A model generated the notes under the pieces. The model was not told where the DNA came from and did not search any database. It was given only the letters and a program-made list of their open reading frames with translations. From contig JAAZIT010000455.1 of NCBI GenBank assembly GCA_012800685.1, forward strand, positions 1-9,612: a stretch of DNA of 9,612 bases, read 5' to 3'. This stretch comes from Clostridiales bacterium. GTDB taxonomy: Bacteria > Bacillota > Clostridia > Oscillospirales > Ruminococcaceae. Both the position numbers and the translations under genes were made by a program. This document shows positions 1 to 7,027 of this stretch, piece by piece; positions within the stretch are counted from its first letter, which is position 1; every line of letters begins with the position of its first letter.

Positions 1-833
1 GGGGATATTTCACACTTAATAGTACAGCAATTAGAGTATCTAATGCTCAATCAAGACAAAGTAAGTTTAGTACAGCTTTCGGAGTACAGATAACTGGAAA
101 AGCTCCAGCACTTTTAACTCCAAACGCATACACTAAGGCATTTGACCAAATGATTTCAAGCTTTGATAAAAATTCAGTTGATAATATTGGATTTGGTGAT
201 TATTCAAATACTTTGGTAACAGACTTCTCAAAGAAAAATGCTAAGAGCAGAGAATCAACCATGAACACAATAATTGATGGTTATGCTGATGCCGCTTCAA
301 AGCTAGGGGGAGTTCTTGCAGATGAGGCTAACTCATATGTGATCCCTTACGCAAATCACATCACAAATATTCCAGTATACTCTAGCCAGTATAATATAGT
401 TGATTATGATATTCCATTATATCAAATGGTAATACATGGATATGTTCCATATTCATCAACACCAATTAACGCTAACTCAAACGCAGAAGAAGTATTCTTG
501 CTATCACTAGCATCAGGTTCAGCTATTCATTTTGATATGATTTATGAGAATTCATATGAGCTAATTGATACTGATTATGCAGATTTGTATTATGCAAATT
601 ATAAGGGTTGGATTTCCACAGCAGTTGAGCAGTATAAAGCTGCCGATAGCGTACTTTCACAGGTAAGTGAAATGATTATTACAGATTATCAAATTAATCA
701 AGACACAGGAGTTATTACAACAACTTATAATAATTCAACAGTTGTAAAGGTTGATACAGTTAACTCAACTGTTAGTGTTAACGGCACAAATATTGATTTA
801 ACTAATGCTTTAGAAGGAGGTTTGCAAGGCTAA
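1..833 (+). CDS. DUF5696-type glycoside-hydrolase-like protein, C-terminal part (5' truncated)
   Basis: The reading frame is open from the left edge (first full codon at base 3) to TAA at 831-833, so 276 residues of a larger protein are visible and the true start lies outside the window. The visible part resembles the end of DUF5696 proteins, which have a glycoside-hydrolase-like barrel and sit beside sugar ABC permeases. It shows a DIPLYQMVIHGYVPYSSTPIN-like stretch near visible residue 140, then a predicted helical ANYKGW segment, then a terminal beta module (TTYNNSTVVKV, VSVNGTNI) like those closing many glycosidases. No signal peptide or catalytic pair can be judged because the N-terminal part is missing. 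The stop codon overlaps the next start (TAATG), suggesting translational coupling to the permease. Substrate and enzymatic activity are unknown. The family call comes from recalled sequence character, not a search. Confidence 0.75.
   Translation, partial: GYFTLNSTAIRVSNAQSRQSKFSTAFGVQITGKAPALLTPNAYTKAFDQMISSFDKNSVDNIGFGDYSNTLVTDFSKKNAKSRESTMNTIIDGYADAASKLGGVLADEANSYVIPYANHITNIPVYSSQYNIVDYDIPLYQMVIHGYVPYSSTPINANSNAEEVFLLSLASGSAIHFDMIYENSYELIDTDYADLYYANYKGWISTAVEQYKAADSVLSQVSEMIITDYQINQDTGVITTTYNNSTVVKVDTVNSTVSVNGTNIDLTNALEGGLQG
812..820 (+). promoter_or_regulatory. Ribosome binding site of the first permease, inside the upstream gene
   Basis: AGAAGGAGG lies in the last codons of the DUF5696 gene, 12 bases before the ATG at 833. 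With the one-base stop/start overlap (TAATG) it supports coupled translation of the two genes. Confidence 0.75.
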
Positions 834-1873
834 TGAAAGATAATAAAAAATTAGATTCTCAGGAAGAAATTGCTGAAACAGCTGCAAACATGACTTCGGA
901 GGAAATTGTTGCAGATAAGGGTAAGATAACAGCCGATGAGGTTGCCGCCCTTACTCCACCAAAAAGTGTCAAGCGTTCAAAAATCTCATACGAGAGAAGA
1001 AAAGGTCTTTATGGATATGGATTTATCGGACTTTGGCTTATTGGAACAATATACTTTTTCATTCTTCCAACAATCAACTCGTTGATTTATTCCTTTAACA
1101 AAACTGCACCTAAGACAGGATATATGGAAAAGACTTTTATAGGACTTGAAAACTATGTTAATGCAGTAGTAAATGACTCAAACTATACACAAAACCTAAC
1201 CTCAGTATTAGGTGAGGTTGCTTTAAAAACACCATTGATTATTATATTTTCAATCTTTGTTGCAATTATTCTTAATCAGAAATTCAAAGGAAGAACATTT
1301 GCAAGAGCAGTATTTTTCCTACCAGTTATCATTGCAACTGGACCAGTTTTTGATATCATTAATGGTAACATGAACACTGGTGGATATGCGGGTGGTGCTG
1401 AGCAGTTTAGTACACTTTTTGAGACAGACTTAGTTAACCAGCTTTTATCATTCTTAGGAATTTATAACATTAGTGAATCAGTCACAAATATTATTACTAC
1501 CCTGACGGATAGTATATTTAACCTCATTTGGAATGCTGGTATTCAGATATTGCTGTTTATTGCAGCGCTTCAAAATATTCCACATTCCGCAAAAGAAGCA
1601 GCCCAAATGGAAGGTGCAACTTCTTGGGAATTCTTCTGGAAGATTACTATTCCTTACATCAGCCCAATGATTCTAGCGAGCTTAGTTTATACGGTTGTGG
1701 ACTCGTTCGTAGACCCTACTAACGCAGTAATGCAACAGGTAACAACTCAAGCCTCGTCTTGGAAACATGGATATAGTGCGGCAATGGCTTGGTTCTACTT
1801 TGGAATTGTAGCAATTGTTCTAGCAATTATAGTTCTCATAGTCAACAAGTTTGTTTACTATGAGGTAGAATAG
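833..1873 (+). CDS. Carbohydrate ABC transporter permease, MalF/LacF/UgpA type
   Basis: This 346-residue inner-membrane subunit belongs to a binding-protein-dependent sugar importer (CUT1 family, BPD_transp_1 domain). About 58 hydrophilic, charged residues precede the first membrane helix (roughly 60-84), which ends in the typical FFILPTINSLIYSF pattern. Further helices lie near 132-148, 156-175, 227-246, 275-292 and 318-340. The EAA loop that docks the ATPase is clear near 255-275 (EAAQMEGATSWEFFWKITIP). The start is set by a strong ribosome binding site and overlaps the upstream stop by one base. The partner permease follows after 16 bases. A solute-binding protein and an ATPase are absent from the window and should be upstream or encoded elsewhere. 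The long acidic N-terminal tail is longer than in MalF-type proteins without extra domains. The substrate cannot be read from the sequence; the DUF5696 neighbour suggests an oligosaccharide. Confidence 0.93.
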   Translation: MKDNKKLDSQEEIAETAANMTSEEIVADKGKITADEVAALTPPKSVKRSKISYERRKGLYGYGFIGLWLIGTIYFFILPTINSLIYSFNKTAPKTGYMEKTFIGLENYVNAVVNDSNYTQNLTSVLGEVALKTPLIIIFSIFVAIILNQKFKGRTFARAVFFLPVIIATGPVFDIINGNMNTGGYAGGAEQFSTLFETDLVNQLLSFLGIYNISESVTNIITTLTDSIFNLIWNAGIQILLFIAALQNIPHSAKEAAQMEGATSWEFFWKITIPYISPMILASLVYTVVDSFVDPTNAVMQQVTTQASSWKHGYSAAMAWFYFGIVAIVLAIIVLIVNKFVYYEVE

Positions 1874-1874
1874 G

Positions 1875-1882
1875 AAAGGGGG
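1875..1882 (+). promoter_or_regulatory. Ribosome binding site setting a TTG start
   Basis: AAAGGGGG lies 7 bases before TTG at 1890-1892. No ATG fits this site, so TTG is taken as the start of the second permease. Confidence 0.7.
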
Positions 1883-1889
1883 AATAGAA

Positions 1890-2939
1890 TTGGCAACAAG
1901 AAAAGAAGAAAAACAGTTTGAAAAAGAAATGAAAGCGGCTAAAATTGCAAAGAAAAAAGCAATTAAGGCTTCTGGAATAAAGCCAGATCTTTCACCCGAG
2001 GAGAGAAGATATAACAGAAATAGAGCAATGAGCAGTGCTATCTGGCCAATATTTAGATTTTTCATATTATTTGGTCTTTGTTTTATCATCTTGTATCCAC
2101 TAATCTTTATGATTTCAACAGCTTTTAGACCTAATGAGCAAATGTCGGACCCATCAATTATTTGGATACCAAAAAGCTTAACGCTCGACAACATCAAGCA
2201 AACAGCTGAGGTTATGAATTATGGAACGACGATTTTCAATACAGTTAAGCTAAACATTATTGCTTCGCTTTTGTCTGTTGTATCTTGTGCTCTTACAGGC
2301 TATGGATTTGCTAGATTTAAGTTTAAGGGAAAAGGTATTTTATTTGCGATTGTAGTACTTATGATTATCGTTCCACCACAAATTACTTCAATTCCACTTT
2401 TCCTACAGTTCTCATATTTTAAGGGATTTGGTCTTGTTAAGCTATTCACTGGTAAAGCTACAATTTCTCTTATAAATAATTCGGTTACTATGTATGCGCC
2501 AGCATTATTTGCTAATGGTATTAAGGCGGGACTTTTCATATTTATCTTTAGACAGTTCTTTAGGGGACTTCCAAAAGAACTTGAAGATGCCGCTTACCTT
2601 GATGGCTGTGGACCATTAAGAACCTTTGTTAAGGTAATGGCTCCTAACGCTGCATCATCATTTCTAACAGTATTCCTTTTCTCAATTGTTTGGTACTGGA
2701 ATGATTACTATGTTTCTACATCATTCTTCACAAACAACGAGACAATGGCACTAACACTAAAGATTTTGGATAGAACTCTTCAGGCTCAATTATTTGAGAA
2801 CAAAACAGTTTCACCAAGACAGTTAGTTGTTTGGATGCAGTCGGGATGCTTGTTATCAATTACTCCAATCCTTGTTCTATACACTTTCTTGCAGAGATAC
2901 TTTATTGAGGGTGTTTCACGTTCAGGACTTGTTGGCTAA
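1890..2939 (+). CDS. Carbohydrate ABC transporter permease, MalG/LacG/UgpE type
   Basis: This 349-residue second permease pairs with the upstream one to form the membrane channel of a CUT1 sugar importer. A Lys-rich cytoplasmic N-terminus of about 48 residues precedes the first helix (about 50-78, with YPLIFMISTAFRP typical of MalG proteins). Further helices lie near 117-140, 149-170, 211-222, 256-272 and 315-335. The EAA loop is near 230-252 (ELEDAAYLDGCGPLRTFVKV), and the C-terminus RYFIEGVSRSGLVG matches the conserved MalG-type ending. Translation starts at TTG with a well-spaced GGGGG site. It is the last gene of the operon: a strong intrinsic terminator follows about 40 bases after the stop. 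A His- and Cys-poor insert with VSPRQLVVWMQSG occurs before the last helix. The transported sugar is unknown. Confidence 0.93.
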   Translation: MATRKEEKQFEKEMKAAKIAKKKAIKASGIKPDLSPEERRYNRNRAMSSAIWPIFRFFILFGLCFIILYPLIFMISTAFRPNEQMSDPSIIWIPKSLTLDNIKQTAEVMNYGTTIFNTVKLNIIASLLSVVSCALTGYGFARFKFKGKGILFAIVVLMIIVPPQITSIPLFLQFSYFKGFGLVKLFTGKATISLINNSVTMYAPALFANGIKAGLFIFIFRQFFRGLPKELEDAAYLDGCGPLRTFVKVMAPNAASSFLTVFLFSIVWYWNDYYVSTSFFTNNETMALTLKILDRTLQAQLFENKTVSPRQLVVWMQSGCLLSITPILVLYTFLQRYFIEGVSRSGLVG

Positions 2940-2977
2940 TTGGTATTAGAGAATCAGATGATATTATTAAAATATTA

Positions 2978-3010
2978 AAAAAAGCCTTGTCGTTTTGACA
3001 AGGCTTTTTT
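2978..3010. terminator. Bidirectional intrinsic terminator between convergent operons
   Basis: An 8-bp stem GCCTTGTC (2984-2991) / GACAAGGC (2997-3004) with a five-base loop is flanked by a run of A on the left and TTTTTT on the right. It therefore reads as stem plus T-run on both strands. It ends the ABC operon on + and backs up termination of the PH-domain operon on -. Confidence 0.92.
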
Positions 3011-3017
3011 GTGCAAT

Positions 3018-3057
3018 AAAAGACAACTAGAAGCATGAAACATTTTAGTTGTCTTTT
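3018..3057 (-). terminator. Second hairpin, overlapping the stop of the PH-domain gene
   Basis: A 12-bp inverted repeat AAAAGACAACTA (3018-3029) / TAGTTGTCTTTT (3046-3057) encloses 16 bases in which ATG/CAT can also pair. On the - strand the stem begins within the TAA stop (3058-3056) and ends in TTTT followed by ATTGC. It is a likely first terminator for the gene ending at 3056, with the 2978-3010 hairpin 8 bases further on. Confidence 0.7.
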
Positions 3058-4597
3058 ATATTTTCGTTATATTGTTATCATATAAATAAGTATTTGCCTT
3101 TTCAAGAGGAAAGTTCTTTACGGTGTGACAGTTTATGCTTTCGCCTTGAGTATAAAACTTAAGATTACAATTTTTCTTTAAATATTGAAATGGTGTCTGC
3201 AAATAGGAAAGCTTTGAAATTTTATCCTTTTCGACAACTACATTATGAAATTTATAAAACTTGCAATAGCTTAAGGTGGCAAAATTATCATTAAAGCCAA
3301 TACCAGTGGTGTATGCCGAAGCAATTTTTACAATAAGAAGCCATATTGCAGGTATTTCAGCAATTATTGCAACAAATCGTATCATTTCATTCCAATCAGG
3401 AAGAAAATGAGTAAGAACAAATGCAATTACAGGAATAGAAAGACATAGAATAATAGGAGGCCATAAAAACCTCATAATATTCCGAAGCCTAGGCTTTAGC
3501 TGAATATTTGGAATGGGAACATCAGGCATAAGCATTTTAAGAGAGCTTGAAACCTCGGAGAAAGTTGAAATGGGAATTAAAGCTGCTATCTCACGCTTTG
3601 CTTTTCCATACCCGCTGCAATGAATTTGAACTGAACAAATATTAAAGATTTTCATAAGAAAGCTTTGTTGAATGTCAACGTAGTTTATTTTGTCTGCTGA
3701 AAGAATATGAGCACGTTTAGTTATTATACCACTTTGAATAATAAATTTATCGTCGACACGACTTACCGTAAAGCTCCAGTGGCGGGCGAGATTAACTAAA
3801 AAAGAATAAAGCCAGCCGAGAATAATAACTAAAGCGACCATTATAATATAACGAGGAAGCTTAATTGCCAGAGTTTTCATAAATTCATTAAACGTATAGA
3901 AAAAACGCTCCTCAAGCTCACGTCCGACTATTCTTGAGGCTTGAATAATAAGGGTGGCAAAAAGGATAACTCCTGAAAGTGTTGATGAAAAGAGAAGTGA
4001 AAACACTAATAGGCTAGCTTTTTTTGGCTTATAGGTGAATTTAAGCTTGTCATTCTTTTCGGATTTTGCATATGCAAAAAGCCTATTTACATCAGATTGT
4101 TTAAAGGCAAGGTTAATGTCTGATGATGAGGTTGAGCCGCTGTTCGTATCGATATAAAGCTTAAACGCACGAAAAGGTCTATATAATGCCCCCTGTGATG
4201 CAGATATTGAGCATATTTGGCTGTAATATATTTTAGTTTCTAAAAGACCAAAATACCCTGTTCGAGTTTTTATATGATCGGTTTGTATTGAAAAGGTTAT
4301 AAAATACCACCGTAAAAAGGCATATCCAAAAATTAAAATAATAACTACAATATCAAGCCACCAACCCTTGAGCCACGTGGCTAAGTCAAATCTCATAGAA
4401 ATAAGACTTCGTGTAAGAGGTATAAGAACAAGCCAAAAGCTCCTAGAAGTATACCCAAGTATTTTAATTGGGTGTTGACGTTTTCTGAAAAACCCTTTTA
4501 TATGTCGAGCTTGATCCTTAACTCGTTGTCTTTCTGTAAGAAGACGTTTTTTCTGCTTTTCAAGAACCCTGTTGTGAATTTGTTTTTTGTTTTTCAA
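3056..4597 (-). CDS. YdbT-like membrane protein with three bacterial PH domains
   Basis: This 513-residue membrane protein has bPH_2 (DUF304) domains. The N-terminal 45 residues are strongly basic. Membrane helices lie near 52-68, 80-100, 195-220, 248-270, 378-400 and 405-425. They alternate with three PH-like beta domains near 101-180 (IQTDHIKTRTGYFGLLETKI then I..I...QGALYRPF), 273-355 (VDDKFIIQSGIITKRAHILSADKINYVDIQQS) and 430-505. This order of paired helices and PH modules, and the length, match Bacillus YdbT (about 490 residues). The start is TTG at 4597, 10 bases after a GGAGG; no in-frame ATG is near. The upstream gene is a small YdbS-like protein, as in Bacillus ydbST, where the pair gives resistance to a bacteriocin made by related bacilli. 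Carrying that role over here is inference. Two hairpins follow the stop. Confidence 0.88.
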   Translation of the reverse strand: MKNKKQIHNRVLEKQKKRLLTERQRVKDQARHIKGFFRKRQHPIKILGYTSRSFWLVLIPLTRSLISMRFDLATWLKGWWLDIVVIILIFGYAFLRWYFITFSIQTDHIKTRTGYFGLLETKIYYSQICSISASQGALYRPFRAFKLYIDTNSGSTSSSDINLAFKQSDVNRLFAYAKSEKNDKLKFTYKPKKASLLVFSLLFSSTLSGVILFATLIIQASRIVGRELEERFFYTFNEFMKTLAIKLPRYIIMVALVIILGWLYSFLVNLARHWSFTVSRVDDKFIIQSGIITKRAHILSADKINYVDIQQSFLMKIFNICSVQIHCSGYGKAKREIAALIPISTFSEVSSSLKMLMPDVPIPNIQLKPRLRNIMRFLWPPIILCLSIPVIAFVLTHFLPDWNEMIRFVAIIAEIPAIWLLIVKIASAYTTGIGFNDNFATLSYCKFYKFHNVVVEKDKISKLSYLQTPFQYLKKNCNLKFYTQGESINCHTVKNFPLEKANTYLYDNNITKI

Positions 4598-4607
4598 AAT
4601 CTATGCA

Positions 4608-4616
4608 CCTCCTTTT
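4608..4616 (-). promoter_or_regulatory. Ribosome binding site of the YdbT-like gene
   Basis: AAAAGGAGG, read on the - strand, lies 10 bases before TTG at 4597. It supports the TTG start; the GTG overlapping its end is out of frame. Confidence 0.65.
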
Positions 4617-4697
4617 TAAAAACTTTTTAGGCTAATTGAATTGGTTAAATTGGTAAGTGGGTAATTATTAAGTACAAGAGAATTAGCTTTAAAGTTA

Positions 4698-4718
4698 TTA
4701 CTAACTACTAACTACTAA
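4698..4718 (-). repeat. Three tandem 7-base units (TTAGTAG) across a stop codon
   Basis: Read on the - strand, TTAGTAG TTAGTAG TTAGTAA begins at the stop of the YdbS-like gene (TAG 4717-4715). Because seven is not a multiple of three, the repeat puts stop codons in all three frames directly after the gene. It is probably a slippage-made repeat; any function is unknown. Confidence 0.7.
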
Positions 4719-5158
4719 CGTCTTTTTTCAATACCCCTATTAAGTGTAGCAGTTATTTCAAGGGCATCTGATTTTGAGAGGAAAGACAAAATCATTTTTC
4801 CTCCTAATGCATTTATTATTATAAAATTAAAAGATGTTGCTGATGAAAGGGGAAGTATTGAGGTGGTAATATACTGAATAGAGCTTCCTCTCATAAACTG
4901 TTTACTTGTGAAAATCATACCTGAGTTTTTCATAACAAACTCTTGTGAAACGTTATAGGTTGTTCTGGAAAAATAAATTGGAAGAAGAATCACTCCAAAG
5001 AGGAAAGTCATACTCCAGAATAATCCTATTAAGACATACATAAGTATTTGGTAGGGGCTTAAATATCGAAGAAATAAATAAGTAGCCAAAACAGAAATAC
5101 CAATCATGCTTATTCGAAGAAAGTGAAGGGCATATCGGCTTGGTCTAAATTTTTTCAT
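4715..5158 (-). CDS. YdbS-like small PH-domain membrane protein
   Basis: Counting from ATG at 5158 the protein has 147 residues. There are two membrane helices, about 15-34 (RISMIGISVLATYLFLRYL) and 38-62 (LMYVLIGLFWSMTFLFGVIL). A single bPH_2-like beta domain follows (about 65-140): YNVSQEFVMKNSGMIFTSK, then IQYI and a terminal helix DALEITATLNRGI. Two helices plus one PH domain is the YdbS plan. The frame is open back to 5206, but GAGGA ends 8 bases before 5158, so the shorter form is preferred. The YdbT-like gene lies 117 bases downstream on the same strand, so the two probably form one unit and one complex. The divergent AGCS transporter starts 134 bases away. PH domains of this type are thought to bind membranes or lipids; no ligand can be read here. 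Confidence 0.8.
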   Translation of the reverse strand: MKKFRPSRYALHFLRISMIGISVLATYLFLRYLSPYQILMYVLIGLFWSMTFLFGVILLPIYFSRTTYNVSQEFVMKNSGMIFTSKQFMRGSSIQYITTSILPLSSATSFNFIIINALGGKMILSFLSKSDALEITATLNRGIEKRR

Positions 5159-5292
5159 AATGATTGTCCTCAATTCATGGTTATTAGCTATATGTAAAAA
5201 AAGCAAATAGCTTAGAAATAAATCATATATAATCTAGTATAACATTTAAATGTGAATTTTTTTAATAAATTTTAATAAACTGGGGGATAAAA
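5159..5292. promoter_or_regulatory. Divergent promoter region with a 12-bp palindrome
   Basis: This AT-rich stretch separates the divergent YdbS-like gene and AGCS transporter. On the - strand an extended -10, TGTTATACT, uses the hexamer at 5241-5236, with only a weak TTAAAA 18 bases upstream. On the + strand TATAAT (5228-5233) and TATAAC (5238-5243) are candidate -10 boxes without a good -35. A perfect palindrome ACATTTAAATGT lies at 5242-5253, beside these boxes, and could be an operator. TTTAATAAA is repeated at 5261-5269 and 5271-5279. Motif assignments are by eye. Confidence 0.4.
5167..5173 (-). promoter_or_regulatory. Ribosome binding site deciding the YdbS-like start
   Basis: TTGAGGA on the - strand ends 8 bases before ATG at 5158. 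The earlier in-frame start at 5206 has no comparable site. Confidence 0.65.
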
Positions 5293-6618
5293 TTGGAAAG
5301 AGTAATATTACTTATAAATAGTAAAATCAACTTTATTGTATGGGGAATCCCTGTTATTATACTTATGCTAGGCGTAGGCATTTATTTCACTTTTAGGACG
5401 AGTTTTTTTCAGTTTCGTGGAATTAAAAGAATTTTCAAAGCCACAATTGGGAGTTGTTTCGGCAAAAAAAGTAAAGTCAAAAGTGATAAAAAGGGCTTTT
5501 CCCCACTTCAAGCTTTTTTTACCTCTCTCGCAGCAACAGTAGGAACTGGCTCTGTAACTGGAGTTGCCGCCGCCTTAGCAACTGGAGGAGCAGGAGCTAT
5601 TTTTTGGATGTGGGTTTCAGCTTTTTTTGGAATGATGACGGCTTTTGCTGAAAATGTTATTGGGGGGATCTTTCGAAAAAAAATGCCAAATGGTGAATAT
5701 CGTGGTGGTGCAATGTATTACATGGAAAAAGGACTTAACGCAAAATGGATGGCAAGATTTTTTGCATTTTGTTGTGTCCTAGCGTCATTTGGAATGGGAA
5801 ATATGACCCAATCAAATTCAATTGCCACTGCCCTTTCTGAATATAAAATACCACCGTTCATTGTGGGGCTTTTAGTGACAATAGTACTCGTTATTATAAT
5901 TGCAGGTGGTAGTAATCGTCTTGGAAAAGTGACCGAAAGAACAATTCCTTTTATAGCTGGATTTTATATAATTGGATGCCTAGTAATTATTGCGATAAAT
6001 AACAATCAGATAATTCCTTGTTTTCAAAAAATTTTCTCAGAGGCTTTTTGCGTTAAATCAGCAGTTGGTGGAGGAATAGGAACAGTAATAGCTACTGGCT
6101 TTAAACGTGGTATCTTTTCAAATGAGGCAGGGCTTGGAACAACCTGTGCTGTACATGGAAGCTCTCAAGTTGACAAGCCAGTAAATCAAGGTATGTGGGC
6201 GGTTTTTGAGGTTTTTGTTGATACAATTGTAATCTGCACCCTTTCGGCACTAGTTGTACTTGTTACAAAAACCGACTATGCTACAGGAGGAAGCGAGGTT
6301 ATTGTAAATGCTTTTCAAAAAAGCTTTCATAGCTTTGGAGGAGTATTTGTGGCTCTATCAATAATCTTTTTTGCCTTTGGAACTCTTATCGGTTGGAGCT
6401 TTATAGGGGAACAGGCATGGAAATATATTTTCCCTAAAACAAAATATTTATACAAAATCTTGTTTTCATTGTCGGCTTTTTTAGGTGCTGTAACAAGCCT
6501 AGAGCTTGTTTGGGGACTTTCAGATACCTTTAACGGACTTATGATTATTCCTAATCTAACAGCAGTTATTTTACTTAGAAAAGTAGTTTTAAAGGAATTT
6601 AAAAGAGAAAAGCTTTAA
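5293..6618 (+). CDS. Sodium:alanine/glycine symporter, AGCS family
   Basis: This 441-residue inner-membrane symporter probably takes up alanine or glycine with sodium. It has about 11 hydrophobic segments and family hallmarks throughout. The N-terminal pattern is INSKINFIVWGIPVIILMLGVGIY. The conserved core is near 70-121 (LAATVGTGSVTGVAAAL, FWMWVSAFFGMMTAFAE), followed by EYRGGAMYYMEKGL (135-148). The signature GIFSNEAGLGTT is at 273-284, followed by QVDKPVNQGMWAVFEVFVDT. Near the end are FGTLIGWSFIGEQAWKY (362-378) and a C-terminal DTFNGLMIIPNL. Length is normal for the family (about 440-480). Translation starts at TTG, 6 bases after GGGGG (5282-5286); the first in-frame ATG would delete part of the first helix. 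It stands alone on its strand between the divergent PH-domain operon and a terminator. No riboswitch-like leader was seen. The substrate within the family cannot be fixed by eye. Confidence 0.95.
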   Translation: MERVILLINSKINFIVWGIPVIILMLGVGIYFTFRTSFFQFRGIKRIFKATIGSCFGKKSKVKSDKKGFSPLQAFFTSLAATVGTGSVTGVAAALATGGAGAIFWMWVSAFFGMMTAFAENVIGGIFRKKMPNGEYRGGAMYYMEKGLNAKWMARFFAFCCVLASFGMGNMTQSNSIATALSEYKIPPFIVGLLVTIVLVIIIAGGSNRLGKVTERTIPFIAGFYIIGCLVIIAINNNQIIPCFQKIFSEAFCVKSAVGGGIGTVIATGFKRGIFSNEAGLGTTCAVHGSSQVDKPVNQGMWAVFEVFVDTIVICTLSALVVLVTKTDYATGGSEVIVNAFQKSFHSFGGVFVALSIIFFAFGTLIGWSFIGEQAWKYIFPKTKYLYKILFSLSAFLGAVTSLELVWGLSDTFNGLMIIPNLTAVILLRKVVLKEFKREKL

Positions 6619-6639
6619 CCTAGAATTTGTAAACGTAAA

Positions 6640-6666
6640 AAACGCCCTATTTTTTTAAGGGCGTTT
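6640..6666. terminator. Intrinsic terminator between convergent genes
   Basis: AAACGCCCT (6640-6648) pairs with AGGGCGTTT (6658-6666) around an A/T loop. On the - strand the stem is followed by a T-run (6639-6637 plus stem Ts), a good terminator for the zinc-ribbon cluster. On + the tail is a poorer T stretch but it can still end the symporter transcript. GTAAACG (6629-6635) can compete by pairing with CGTTTAC (6662-6668). Confidence 0.85.
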
Positions 6667-6712
6667 ACTTATTTCCATAGATATTTAGTTTTTTGACTTT
6701 AAATAAATTTAT

Positions 6713-6952
6713 TTAATTTATATTTAGGGCTTGAAAAAGCTCTTTAATCTTATCAAAGCCACCAGTTACAATTGGTATAATTATAATAAAAATAAGTATT
6801 AAAAGTATAGCTATTGCCCCTAAAAGAAGATATAGAGCATTGTATCCAACTTTCTTTTGAGGTTCAACTTGTGTAATTGGCTCGCCGCAGGAAGTGCAAG
6901 CAGGGGTATCATTATCAACCTTAGTCCCACACTTTAAACAGGATCTCGACAT
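6713..6952 (-). CDS. Small zinc-ribbon single-pass membrane protein
   Basis: This 79-residue protein is of unknown role. A zinc ribbon opens it, with Cys5-x2-Cys8 and Cys19-x2-Cys22 (CLKCGT and CTSCGE), followed by a short polar linker and a very hydrophobic helix (about 38-62, Ile/Leu-rich). It ends with an amphipathic tail, DKIKELFQALNIN. AGGAGG (6960-6965) lies 7 bases before the ATG. It is the last gene of the - strand zinc-ribbon cluster, 75 bases after the previous gene, and a terminator follows. Its plan is like that of the 224-residue neighbour but without the extracytoplasmic domain. Zinc-ribbon plus one helix is common in Clostridia and usually annotated only as zinc-ribbon domain-containing. 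The ribbon is probably cytoplasmic; this is inference. Confidence 0.82.
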   Translation of the reverse strand: MSRSCLKCGTKVDNDTPACTSCGEPITQVEPQKKVGYNALYLLLGAIAILLILIFIIIIPIVTGGFDKIKELFQALNIN

Positions 6953-6992
6953 AAAAATTCCTCCTTTTAAAAGATAAAATGCAAGGCTTAAT

Positions 6993-6998
6993 ATTATA
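6993..6998 (-). promoter_or_regulatory. Possible -10 box upstream of the small zinc-ribbon gene
   Basis: TATAAT occurs on the - strand in the 75-base gap before the 79-residue gene, but no convincing -35 is at the right distance. It may be chance in AT-rich DNA. Confidence 0.2.
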
Positions 6999-7027
6999 AA
7001 TGCTCATTTGAAAAACATCAGTACCAA

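Noticed and set aside
1820..2197. Open frame on the - strand across the second permease
   Set aside because: It overlaps a well-supported permease and looks like a reverse-frame shadow of its hydrophobic and Lys-rich codons.
5220..5292. Possible glycine riboswitch before the AGCS symporter
   Set aside because: The leader is short and A/T-rich, with no room for or sign of the conserved aptamer.
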